Of a stretch of DNA of 64,000 bases, positions 23,353 through 34,571 are shown piece by piece. Position 1 is the first letter of the stretch. Each line of letters starts with the position of its first letter. Origin of the DNA: Aradus depressus (taxonomy: Eukaryota; Arthropoda; Insecta; Hemiptera; Aradidae). A program made the translations under genes and the position numbers. The stretch lies in contig OY759217.1 in assembly GCA_963662175.1 (NCBI GenBank), positions 46,538,108 to 46,602,107 of the forward strand, read 5' to 3'. Under the pieces are notes generated by a model that was not told where the DNA came from, ran no database searches, and saw nothing but the letters and a program-made list of their open reading frames with translations.

Positions 23353-24340
23353 CGCCTCTAACACAATATTTACCTCATCCACAAAATCAGAAGTAGAATA
23401 TTTAATTTCATAAATATCCAATAAATCCGTGTCTAAAATGGGGTTAAAGATTGCGACATTCTGAAGCTTGGTCTTTGTCACCGTTTAAGTGGGAATTGTA
23501 TAAAAAAAAAACATCATTCATTATGTCCCATAAAAAGGTACACGAAAAAATTATGCGAAGATATCAAAAATACCAACGGCCAAGTTGACAATACGATTTG
23601 TATTTTCGAATATTTAAAATAAAGTATTGAGGAAAAGAGAAGCTAATACAAAAGAAGTTAAACGAGATACTGTGACATACAAATCACTTTTGTACAGATC
23701 ACTGTGTTGGCAACAGTGGTTTTCTTTGTTTCAATGTACAGCGTACTGTTGAGAGTGCCTGTCATACCCAGTAATGCCAGTACAAAATGGAGGGAGGGAG
23801 AGTGAGCTGTAAAACACTGGTTGGTATAACAAAGTCCTGTAATAGCCACATCAAATGTCCCTATATATATATATATGTCCCCCTTCCTTTTTAATCTTTT
23901 TTTTAGTAAATATGTGATGTTGCCATAACATGACTTTCTTATACCAACCACATTTTTACAGATCCCCCCTACCCCCCTTACAAATTCATTTAATATTGGG
24001 ATTACTTTGTATATGAAACTGATGTGTTGGCATCACCGGGTTAAAATGATTTTTTTTTTTCTTCTAAAACCCTTGTAAAAAATAAAAATTAGATAATACT
24101 CAAATTAGAATATTTACTTATAATTAGTTTTATAAACACTGAATTTCGAAATAAAACGAATAACACATAAAAGGTGTATATTACATTCATAAAAGCAAAT
24201 GAATAAGTAAGTTATTAAATATTACAATATAATTCAGTGATATTAGGAGTGCGTGCTCAGAATCTCACTGTAACAAATTCTTCATCTTGGTGCACTTCGA
24301 ACATATCGAAGCATGTTTTTGGCCTGTTTCATTATTATTA
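23353..24340. other. residual relic and downstream flank of OR-C
   Basis: 23353-23420 is the tail of the Ser/Thr-rich relic. The segment at 23690-23960 is shared with 11280-11530 and 33960-34200. A C-rich patch (23966-23979) is short here compared with the other units. No gene seen. Confidence 0.5.
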
Positions 24341-27300
24341 TTAGGGTTCATTTTGTGAGGATTTCATGATAGCATACAATTTATACGTGATCTCTATTCT
24401 CTGTGAAAACAATAAAAAAATAATTATTTTACTCAATATACGACATATAAAATAAATTCTAAAATGAAGTTGATACATACGTCACTAAATGTTCTCATTT
24501 GAAGTGGAGCACTATGTTTGAACAGAACTATAGTGTAGGGTTGACTTGACTGTCTCAGCATCATGATCACTATTTTCCTGAACCTCAAACTTTGTTCATA
24601 CCAAGGTAGATCGTACACTGCCTTGAACAACTCATCATTCTGTAACAAAGTTCCAACAATGATTCGTCTAACTTGCACTGAAGAGTATATCATTTATCAA
24701 TTACAACCGACAAATAACCTTAAATCGAATGAGAAACAGAATGGGAGAACATTAGATAATAATAATGTTTTAAAATTAAGTTAACATCTATAAATTTAAA
24801 TGTTACCTCAGTTATCAGTCTTTCTCCAAGATAATTACATACAAAATTCAGAGTGAGTAGTAACAAGGTGCCCAACACAAGAAGAGCTCGAACCGCAGGA
24901 CCCTTCGCCTGTTGACAAAATTGTATAGGGTTAGAGGCTGATAAGAGACAATATGGTTCATTTATCTGCTAAACTTGAGCAGTTGAACATATAAAGGCAG
25001 GAATGAGGTATATACCAACATTTATAGTACATATATAAATGAAGAATCCGCTGAAATCAAAGTGTCATCCCTATAATGTTTTGGATCCTTGTACCGAATT
25101 TCGTGTCGATACATTCATTAAATTGGCAGTTATTAGGCTTTTGTGTAGAACACCTGTAAAGATAATTTTAGTTGGTATGTGAAATAAAATGTGCTTGAAA
25201 AAAAATAATGATTACCTTTCTTTGGTTGCGTGGGTTCGCCAAGACTAACAGTTTTGAAAAATCAAAATGACATGAGGTGCAAAATACATAAAGGGAAAAT
25301 TACGCCATTCTTATTTGATTAAATATATTCCTGATAAACATTCTTAAAAACTTTATAATTGTTCCTCAGAATCCTTCAAAGAAATCAAAAAAATACTCCT
25401 AAACATTATCTGTATAATTGTTTATTGTATCACGGTACCTTGTAGCCTTTGTTCGTTTTTCGTTGCGATTGATGTTGGGTTCTGGAGTTCTGCAATCATC
25501 AATCTCTGCTGTATGTCTCTAAGATAGAAATGAGCTCCAACGCATCTTCTTCTTTGGTCCGGTGGCTGAGTCCTAGATCTGGGGTGTTGGCTGGACAAGG
25601 GCTGGTTCCCGAGGTGGACCTCTCTCCTCAGTGGCGTCTGAAGAAGATGCGTTGGAGCTCATTTCTATCTTAGCAATTTCCCTTTATGTATTTTGTACCT
25701 CATGTCATTTTGATTTTTCAAAACTGTTAGTCTTGGCGAATCCACGCAACCAAAGAAAGGTAAGAATCATATAGAAGCAAATAGAATAACACTTTTATAA
25801 GAACTTTTATTTTAAATAACAACATTAATAATCATTACACACCTCCATTTACTCTCCTCCATTCTTTATGGCCAATTTGCTGAAATTGATAGTTATTATG
25901 CGGTATTGCATTTACAAAACAAACATCGATCCGTTACAATAATCACATCAGCAGTTATTGTAACAGAAAGTCATTTTGTTTTTATTCAGGGGATCGGAGA
26001 ACTTGAAATTGCGGTAAATTATATGCGGTATTTCTGGCAGATTTCAACACTTCCCCAATACAAAATATAGTTGAAGAAAATACAGCAGCAACATTTTTCG
26101 AACAAAATTTGTCCGAATACTATGCTGTTAGCCTCTGTTTAATGGAGACTGCCTTAAAATACTATCGAATTTCATTGAAATGTGCCATTAGTTTTGGAAA
26201 TATGAGGAATGACAAATACTTGTGTTAAAAAAAAAAAGTTTTCGTGAAGCCTCTTTTTAAGGTAAAGTAAAAATGACAACGCCTATCTTATATATAAAAT
26301 CTAATGTCTGTATGTTTGTGTTTTATAGACTCCTAAACTTCGATCCGATTTTGTTCTTATGTTCAGCAATTATGTTCATCGAGCCACCGAGAAGGTTTAG
26401 AACATACTTTTAGCCGCCCCTTACCCTACCCTCGCATTTCGTGCATTCGCTTATGGAACAAATATCATTAAACGAATTGGCATTAAAATGTTTTGTATTA
26501 GAGTTTATAGAGCACGGAAAATGTTTTAAACTTTTTTCTACCCTACCCTTGCCTTACTCCCGTACCCACCCCCGCATTTTGTTCAGAATCAGTGTGTTCA
26601 ATGTTGTTTCCCTTCCCTTGGCTAAGGGTCTTTAATGAGTAATCAACGTCTAAGATCCCATCCGAAGGACGACGTGTTCAAAGTTTTTTTTTCACTTCCC
26701 AGTAAAAACACACAAAGGTCTCGCAAGATATCGTCTACCGTGGCACGGTTAATACTAGCTCGGGTGTCTACCGTTGCCCGGGTTATTATTATTAGCTACG
26801 ATGACCACCGCTGCTTGGTCTTAAATTAGTTTCATACCAAAACAATGAACGTCAGTGCTTTCTTCTGGGATTTGACTATATGCCTAATTCCAAGTGAATA
26901 ATTGAAAACTGCAAAGTCGTTAATGTTTTGTCGAAGAAATGTCTAGGAATCGCATTAGAGATATTATGGGAAAAATTCAAAGTTCCCCGGGCAACGCCGG
27001 GTAATACTGCTAGTTGTAGTATAATAGAGTTATATTGCAGAAAAGTTCATGAAAACGTGAACTTACCGTCATAGAATAATAGGCATAAAAAGAGAAAATA
27101 ATGCATGACACCATATTTTGAAACTCGTACACCAGGCCAAAAGCTTCTTTAAGATCCCTGTGCCACCTGAAAACAAAATTTAAAATGTATCAACAATTGC
27201 GAAACTTTGTGCACCTAATATTATTTTAAGGGGATAAATAGTTGTCTTTATGAAGTGTCATCTAAGTTGCGGTCTTGTAGTTAGTTTTAAATTGTTAATG

Positions 27301-28731
27301 TACTTTTTGTTTGTATAGGGTAGTTTATTTACAGTGCGAAAGTGGGACAGAGATTTGTAAAACCTGTGCTGACGAATTCATTCAAAATAATATTAAAATA
27401 AATTAAGACATGATATATTTATTCTATCGGGAGTTATCGTGCCTTCTAAGAATCCCAGTTTTCAATTATGACCACCGTCAGATCTATCTCGGCTATTTAC
27501 TTACTGAGAAATCATTCCCTTCGCTGCCATACTATATTACCTGCACTCCGAAACATGATAAAAACAATAATTAATTAAATAAGCAATTCAATTTATTTAT
27601 ATAAAATCATAATAGATTGAAATTCAAATAGTTTTGTGATTCTTAATGTGTTTAAAAGTTGCCTATTTTTTCTGATATTCATCCCCAATAGTTACCGAAA
27701 TTATTGCCGAAAAGGAATCTAGAGTTGAATGACGAACAAATACAGAAAAACCAAGATTTATAGACAATCATCAGTATTGTTTGACAACTGAATTTGCTGT
27801 TTAACTTTTTTCATAATTTCTCAGTTCTCTCTTATTGACATTCAACACCAGGATATTTCCTTCCGCCTATAAAGACGAGTCGCAAGATAATTACAATAAA
27901 TATAACTAAAATTGTCCAGCAATGTCTGAAACATACTTGTATATTAGGTATATTGACGATATTATATTTAACTACTTACTTCGTCAGAATGGTGTGTTTT
28001 TTGCACAATTTGAACAATTCAGGGTAACCGTCAATACTTCGTTCTAAATTTAATTTCAACCTCAATTGAAATAATTGCCTTTTAAGGATATTTATTTCTG
28101 TAACTGTACAGGTGACTGTCATACAGAAAAGGCCTTCTCCTCCCATGAGATATAACGTACTTAAACAAACCCAAAGTGCAGAAGCACATTCCACCCAATA
28201 AAAAGAGGAATTTAGTTCGATGGGCTCAGTTAATAGACCAGAGATCGGAAGAGGCACCACGGTAGGAGATGTTTTAAAGTCGAAATAGCACAAAATTGTA
28301 TCTACAATGACTCGACCTGGGTAGAAAGTTGTACCAAAAATAGCTAAACATGCTATAAATTTATAAGATACCTTCCAAAAAAACGCAATATTTTTATTTA
28401 ATAAATCAATCTCCCAAGACTCTTTATGATTGGAGATCAAGTCGTTTAGTCCTTTCATTAAACTCACAATTTCTCTTCTTTTAAAGGCGTACAGAAAACC
28501 TTTCCCGAAAATAAAAACAGTCGATGGACACAAAACAATGTCACTTCTGATACCTTCAGAGAAATCCGTTTTATACAAGATACCGAAACTTATAATCATT
28601 ATGATGAAAACATAAACTACACGTAACATTTGGAGAATGGATAATAGTTTCCCGTATTTATAGTTATCAAAATCATACCAACAACCACAAATTTTTGAAT
28701 AATTAACAGTGAAGGTCACCCACGGATTCAT
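24341..28731 (-). CDS. odorant receptor OR-C (five exons, 390 aa)
   Basis: Exons (complement): 27980-28731, 27067-27166, 24807-24908, 24481-24639, 24341-24400, with GT-AG introns in the same phases as OR-B. Exon 1 differs from OR-B at about 32 of 251 residues. Thirteen of these fall between residues 170 and 211, the second extracellular loop and fourth membrane segment (EPIELNSS, then VECASALWVCLSTLYLMG). The sequon at residue 114 is lost (NIA). Exon 3 begins AKGPAVRALLVLG instead of VKDLAAQVLLVLA, a type shared with OR-D only. Intron 3 has shrunk to 167 bp from about 800 bp. Intron 2 is 2.2 kb because it holds an inverted-repeat element and a Helitron. No disabling mutation seen. Confidence 0.92.
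25208..25795. mobile_element. inverted-repeat element with nested palindrome, OR-C intron 2
   Basis: Outer arms of about 85 bp (ACCTTTCTTTGGTTGCGTGG from 25214; inverse ending 25761). Inside is a second, perfect 31-bp inverted repeat (25522-25552 and 25640-25670). A homologous copy lies in the matching intron of OR-D. No transposase. Confidence 0.75.
26286..27013 (+). mobile_element. non-autonomous Helitron, OR-C intron 2
   Basis: Starts TCTTATATATAAAA after an A and ends CTAG before a T, as Helitrons do. About 10 bp before the end is a GC hairpin (CCCGG, GCAACG, CCGGG). 728 bp with no helicase frame. OR-B has no element at the matching position (about 13817). Confidence 0.8.
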
Positions 28732-28930
28732 GATTCTTAAGAGATCTACTGTGTACTAAGTTTTGGAAATGAGTGAAGACGGGTAACCTATGCTTGAATG
28801 ATGTATTCCAGAGACATAAATTGATCCCTGTAATTGTCTCTCCCTCAAACTTTTCTAACTCGCCTGAGAGTAGACAAGTATACGATAGGTACCTACATAG
28901 GCCCTTAAATTATATATACCAGTCAGATAT
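28732..28930 (-). promoter_or_regulatory. conserved 5' region and TATA-like element of OR-C
   Basis: TATATATA at 28911-28918, 180 bp upstream of the ATG, within the conserved upstream block. Confidence 0.42.
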
Positions 28931-30750
28931 CAATTTTCTGTCTAATTGCTAAATAACTTTGTTTTCTACTTCAAGGAGGTAGCGTTGTTTGCCTTACTTT
29001 CCTATAAGTCATGAAGGAGGAACAATATAAATTACTTCCTTTCTATATGGTTCCATAGTTATAATTCAATAGAAATGTTAATTTCAAAGTTTTAATATTG
29101 AGGAACGTTTACAGAGGTGACTAGAAATCTGATTTTTTTCATAAGTACCTAGATTCAGTTGCATGATGCACTCCAAATGCAGCTTTGATTGTTTTTTCAT
29201 ATCACTATGTTTTGTTTTAGAAATTATAACTGTGTTTTGTCGAGGGAACGGAAGATTTCGCAATTCACTAAACACTTTAATACTGAAAGTAATCTTTAGG
29301 AGGAGGATATCATTAATTTTCGTTCGACAACATGCGAACGCTAATATACTAAAGTTTTATCGAGGGATTCTGCGATTCACAAAACACTTGTAAAACTGAA
29401 GGTGTTTTGTTGATTTTCTTAACGGTTGACTTGTTACCGTAGGAAAATATAGAATTAATAAGCATAAATAATGAAAATAAAGGTTCTCTTAATTCATGCA
29501 TTACATTAACTGCTTTGTGTGTACCAATAGTATAACCAATGACGGTTGATTTTCCGTAAAAGCCAAAAATGTAGGTAATCATTTTCATTTATATCTCATA
29601 TGATATAAAGAAAGACGCAATGAGTAATAAATTATGCAAATTTGATAAAAAATTAAATACTTCCTCAAACCTTTGGTAATGAGAGATGAAAGCTTTCTAT
29701 GGATGTAAATCTAACTGAAGTTAATTCATTTGTGATAGTAAGACGTGGGGACGAGATTTCTCTAAGAAATAAAAGACGTTGACATCCCACTTTTATTATT
29801 GAACAGAATCGGTTTTCAACGCAACAGCGTCATCATCAGAGGTACATTCCAGCAGTTAGTGCTGTTGTGTTGAAAACTGGTTCTTGTCAATAATAAAAAA
29901 AAAAATGGGAATTTCTATAGTGAACGTAATTCGTCAGGCCTCGTGAACTGTACTATATATTTGCTAACTTCTTCAATTTACAAATCATTTATAATTGTTA
30001 CTAAAGAAGAAATATGAACTAGGAAGCCATCAGAGAAGTTAACTATGGCGAACAAACCATTGTAGAAAAATTAACAACTACATGAGAAAAGTCTATGTAA
30101 ATTTTCCACGTTTGCTCCTCTTTTGTTTTATAGTTAAATGTAAACAAATTTTATTAATTAAATATAAACAAACAAAAAAGGTTTCACATATTTAGGTACT
30201 AACTTAAGCGAAGTTCTCATAGTCGAGTTTTACAAACGTTACGTTATACATGCTTGTTGATTTTGCTAAAACTGTATAAAAATTTACTGATTTTATCTTA
30301 TAAGTTCCACACTGTAACTTATAGAAGAAGTTGTGCTTTTTTTACTGCATTTTTGATGATAAATTCAATTTAAAATTATATAAAATGTATTAATATTTCT
30401 TATTTTTAAAAGTTATAAATTAATAATTAATAACCCTTAATTACTCCACTTCACGACAATGAATGAAAGAAAGTCTTACACCAACCTAAATACTAGACTC
30501 AAACTAAAACAGAAAAAAAAAAAACGAGCACGCTCATTCGATGGACTCAAATAAGAACAGAAAACAAAAACATGCAAATTTGATAGTTGTTAGGTTATAT
30601 TGAGTGCAGATTCAATTGAAATAATTTACGATCTTCCATCTTGGGTTCACTCCAACTTTCATACCAATAAAAAAAAAGTACATAAATTCTATAATGTTAT
30701 AAAATAATTATTTTATTTTCAAACGAACAATATACAATATAATATCGATA
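28931..30750. other. duplicated upstream flank of OR-C
   Basis: No gene seen. It holds an R1-tail copy (29030-29195), two 115-bp units (about 29215-29400), an inverted repeat with hammerhead-like core (29812-29878), and AT-rich sequence matching 47540-48300 closely. Confidence 0.55.
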
Positions 30751-30754
30751 TTGG

Positions 30755-31215
30755 GTGCCATGATAGCCGTGCGGGCTAGAGCGTAGGGCTCTGGTGACAT
30801 GTCCATACCATCAGGGGCGTGGGATAATAAAAAAAATTGTCCTTTTTATAAATAATTAAACTATTTTCACTTTCATGGAATATAATATTGACATAAAACA
30901 ATTCCTACTAGAGGTCGTGCGGATACTGGTGAAGCTTGACCTTGGGCAGAGAAAGCAGTTCGAAAAAATTTAATTTCAAGCCTAAAACAATGTGACGAAC
31001 ATTTTCCCAACACTTCACAGGTTTTTGAAAATTGGAGTTACACTTCCGGTTTCTGTAGCAGCAAGTGAACGGTCTTTTTCAACCTTTAGACGTATGAGAA
31101 GCTATATCAGTAATAGTACAAGCCAAGACAAATAGAGTGGATTAGAAGGCCCTCCCGGGGCCATGGATGTCGTAAATAACTAGATAACACAGTGATATGC
31201 ATCGTACATATGGTC
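30755..31215 (+). mobile_element. SINE1 copy interrupted by foreign sequence
   Basis: The SINE1 head (GTGCCATGATAGCCGTGCGGGC, to about 30825) and SINE1 body end (CCCTCCCGGGGCCATGGATG, 31150-31215) are separated by about 320 bp that include a hAT transposase fragment. Confidence 0.55.
31020..31147 (+). pseudogene. hAT transposase dimerisation-domain fragment
   Basis: One frame reads FLKIGVTLPVSVAASERSFS, then TFRRMRSYISNSTSQDK, a stop and SGL. This is the hallmark end of hAT/ZMYM-type transposases (LPVSxAxxERSFSxxRRxK). Only about 40 residues remain. Confidence 0.8.
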
Positions 31216-31960
31216 AAAAATAAATCAATTAAAATAAAATATCGATATTCTCACCGTCTAACCGGAAAGTTTGTAACATATGCATTCCTTGGTCTTAGAC
31301 ATTATGTGACAAGTTGTTAATAGAAATAACAATGAATAAAGATGGAGGATATTTTGTTAAAAACGTGTTTTTTTATTTAAAAGCAAGATCAATCTTTGTC
31401 ATTTAGTAACCCTTTGTAATATATAATGAATACAAGCATTATATATGTATATGTATAGCGCAGGGTTGCATGCAAGCCTACTGAGCTCAAGATGGTTTGT
31501 AACCCGACCGAGGCCCTCGTTTTTTTTTTTTTTTTGGGAGATAAAAAAACCCTAAGAACGCCGACCTTCTGTGCGATATCAGGTAGGTACTCTTTAAAGA
31601 CCCCACTAGTATGAATCACATAACTAAGTAACCTCTAACTGTGATACTTTCTATAAATGGTCCCTTGGTCGTTTTCTCGGGAGGGCGATTCACTCCAACA
31701 ATGGGAGTCTAGACAATGCCACCCCCAAAAAAAAATTTAATAACGATATATTAAAAAAAAAAAAAAAATGTGTTCAAAACAACTATTTTTATCTTTCAAA
31801 TGAAAATCCACCGTTAGCTGTTAACACTCTTTCCGTATCATTTTAAATTATTATTAAATTCCTAAGCTTGCATATTGATAAGAGAGTAACATGACAACAT
31901 TACGGCTATTATCTGTTAAAAACTGGGTTCCGCTTGTAGCACTAGTGTTTTATTTTTACA
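31216..31960. other. SINE2-related remnant and unit border
   Basis: 31420-31720 parallels the diverged SINE2-like copy at 17600-18000 (AACCCGACCGAGGCCCTC), here 5'-disrupted and with a poly-T expansion. 31800-31960 is the unit border seen near 18100. No gene seen. Confidence 0.5.
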
Positions 31961-32200
31961 CATATTTTTAGACGTTTCCTTCATTTACCCAAAAACGGTT
32001 AGATAATTTATATTACATTAAGACAAATTATGATTACGTATTATTTTCACTTCATCATGGTTCCTCAGCTATAAAATAATAGAAATGTTAATTTCATAAG
32101 ATGAGTTTTAATTAATTTCAAGGACAGTTTACAGAGTTGACTTTCATAAGTACTTTCTTTCGTATGATACACTCCAAAGGCAGCTTTGATACTTTGATTC
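31960..32200 (+). repeat. R1 tail, unit D
   Basis: Only the 3' part of R1 is present, nearly identical to 19800-20040. It is the left partner of the copy at 46150 on the other side of OR-D. Confidence 0.65.
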
Positions 32201-32765
32201 ACATTTTAAGTTTAGAATATTTATTTAAGAAATAAGTATGTATACTTTTTTGTTTGTTTTGTGATTAATTCCCGGCCTTTATTTAACTACCTATGAGATC
32301 ATGGTCATAGTCTTCATTACCTTCGCTTAGCGTCCCATCAGAAGAACGGTGTGCTTATGATGTTCTCGCCTCCTGGATAAATAAAATCTAAAGGCCTTGG
32401 CCAGTTTATATTGTAAAACGCATTATCAAATCAGCATCCCTAGTCAACATTTAAGAAAATACTATTATGAGCAGAGCAATGACAACCACTAAATAATACA
32501 ATTATTTATGGCGACACCGCGATATAATATTATTACATTTAAATTGTATTATCTAGTAGGTAAAAAAGTGGGCAGGCAATTATGTCCTGGTTTGGTCAAC
32601 CTCTCATCGAATCAAGTATAGTCACTTACAGTGTATACTAGGGTGGTCGTGAAAAGTTCGATTTTTCAAAGTCCCCATCCAAATTCTTGTGTAGTTTGAC
32701 GAAATAAAATGTTGTGAATTTTTCCAGATTTTTTTGAATGAATTAACCTGGCCCTGTGGGCGGTC
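32201..32765. other. duplicated block before coding-like relic, unit D
   Basis: Matches 2640-2900 and 20040-20300 (GCCAGTTTATATTG and GGGCAGGCAATTATGTCC). No gene seen. Confidence 0.45.
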
Positions 32766-32769
32766 AAAG

Positions 32770-33115
32770 TTGCATAAAAATAAATTACACATTGAAACAA
32801 AGTGAAAAGTTTATTGAATACATTAAAAACAACGTTTTTATAATACATTTAAATAATAATGTCCTTTTATCATATTGTCCCAGTGTAAAGTCGATTGATG
32901 TCACTTTGATAGACGAAGCTTTTTCATGAAGAATGTTTTTTTTGTCAAGTACAATTGAAGTAAACAACTTATATAATGATAAGGGTGAAAATCGATTTAT
33001 AGTCCCAGCTCCAATGGCACAGAAAGGTACCCCATCAAACACATCAAATTTGAAAGGTGAAAATGCTTGGAAAACATGTAAAAAATATAGGCATAGTAAA
33101 AACTTTTTTTATAAT
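32770..33115 (+). pseudogene. unknown coding-like relic, copy 3
   Basis: Best-preserved downstream part: SSTIEVNNLYNDKGENRF, then IVPAPMAQKGTPSNTSNLKG and ENAWKTCKK. A one-base length change in a T run near 32920 separates it from the KQSEKFIEYI part. Function unknown. Confidence 0.45.
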
Positions 33116-33269
33116 TGATATTTTTAATGAACTTTTGAAATTAGCTGAAAAAATGAATATACTTTTTAAAACACCTGCGTGAAATTTACACAATCTATGG
33201 TAAATAATGTATCGTTTTTGAAAAAGTTTGTCTGGCTATCAATTTTTGTTAATCAATACCGGTCCCTTA

Positions 33270-33400
33270 ACACAGATTTAGAGGCATTGAACACAACGGA
33301 AGATGGATGTTTGAAGAGTACGGATGATGAGGTGAAGAATAAGACGTAACAATGGGGAGATATTCCAGTTTCGTGAGGTGCCGTCCAGTGAAGAGGTCCC
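33270..33400. repeat. single 134-bp satellite unit, unit D
   Basis: One monomer (AGAGGCATTGAACACAACGG) in front of the LDLa-like relic, the same arrangement as unit A. Confidence 0.8.
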
Positions 33401-33690
33401 TGAACCCAGATCCCCGCCCTTATGGGTTTGTCGCCTGCAACTCGGGGGAATTCATATCTTCGAACTATCTTTCCGATGGGGAAGAAGATCGTTCAAATGC
33501 AACAGATGAAGAAAACTGCATGATCCCATCAACAGGCTCCAGTTCGACAAGCACTGTAACATCTACTCCTGTATTGAGTACACCTTTAGTTCAAAGTATC
33601 TTGACAATTGCACGGATCATGACAACGTCCGCCTTTACAACAATATTTACCTCATCCACAAAATCAGAAGTAGAACATTTAATTTCATAA
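33352..33690 (+). pseudogene. degenerate LDLa plus Ser/Thr-rich relic, unit D (longest copy)
   Basis: A single 112-codon frame spans FVACNSGEF, LSDGEEDRSNATDEENC and then a Ser/Thr-rich tail (STGSSSTSTVTSTPVLSTP), ending near 33690. Relative to a working LDLa module three cysteines are substituted (F, S and R). The acidic DGEED/SDE-like residues that would bind calcium are mostly kept. The open frame across the whole segment, with the same two Cys losses as unit A, implies decay before the duplication. A mucin-like secreted protein exon is a plausible ancestor. Confidence 0.55.
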
Positions 33691-33699
33691 ATATCGAAT

Positions 33700-34570
33700 A
33701 AATCCGTGTATAAAATGGGGTTAAAGATTGCGACATTCTGAAGCTTTGTCTTTGTCACCGTAAGGTGGGAATTGTATAAAAAAACATCATTAATTATGTC
33801 CCATAAAAAGGTACATGAAAAAATTATGCGAAGCAATCAAAAATATCAACGGCCAAGATGACAATACGATTTGTATTTTCGAATATTTAAAAAAAGTATT
33901 GAGGAAAAGAGAAGCTAATACAAAAAAAGTTAAACGAGATACTGTGACATACAAATCACTTTTGTACAGATCACTGTGTTGGCAACAGTGGTTTTCTTTG
34001 TTTCAATGTACAGCGTACTGTTGAGAGTGCCTGTCTCTTATACCCAGTACAAAATTAAGAGGGGGAAACTGAGCTGTAAAAAACTGGTTGGTATAACAAA
34101 GTCCAGTAATAGCCACATCAGATGTATATATATCCACCTTCATTTTTAATAAATATGTGTTGTGGCCATAACATGACTTTCTTATACCAACCACATTTTT
34201 ACAGATAATTCTACGCCCCTTACAAATTCATTTAATACTGGGATTACTTTGTATATGAAACTAATGTGTTGGCATCACCTGGTTAAAATGATAAAAGTTG
34301 AAATTTTTTTTTTTCTACAACCCTTCAAAAACTAGAATATTTACTTATAATTAGTTTTATAAACACAAACTTTCGAAATAAAACAACTAACACATAAAAT
34401 GTATATATTACATTCATAAAAGCAAATTAATAAATAGGTTATTAAATATTACAATATAATTGAGTGATAATAGGAGTGCGTGCTCACAATCTCACTGTAA
34501 AAACATTCTTCATCTTGGTGCACTTCGAACATAACGAAGCATGTTTTTGGCCTGTTTCATTATTATTATT
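33700..34570. other. downstream flank of OR-D
   Basis: No gene seen. Continues the relic-derived block (the short frame KKLCEAIKNINGQDDN at 33815 is not open in unit C). Then comes the segment shared with 11280 and 23690. No long poly-C tract here, unlike the other units. Confidence 0.45.
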
Positions 34571-34571
34571 A

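Noticed and set aside
21138..23481. Series of overlapping 94-residue minus-strand open frames with the same protein (MFNASKSVFRDLFTG...)
   Set aside because: They are produced by the 134-bp satellite; the frame shifts at each unit and there is no splice or domain evidence.
33815..34024. 69-codon frame KKLCEAIKNINGQDDN as a gene in unit D
   Set aside because: The unit C copy (23555 onward) breaks the frame within the first half; likely remnant repeat sequence.
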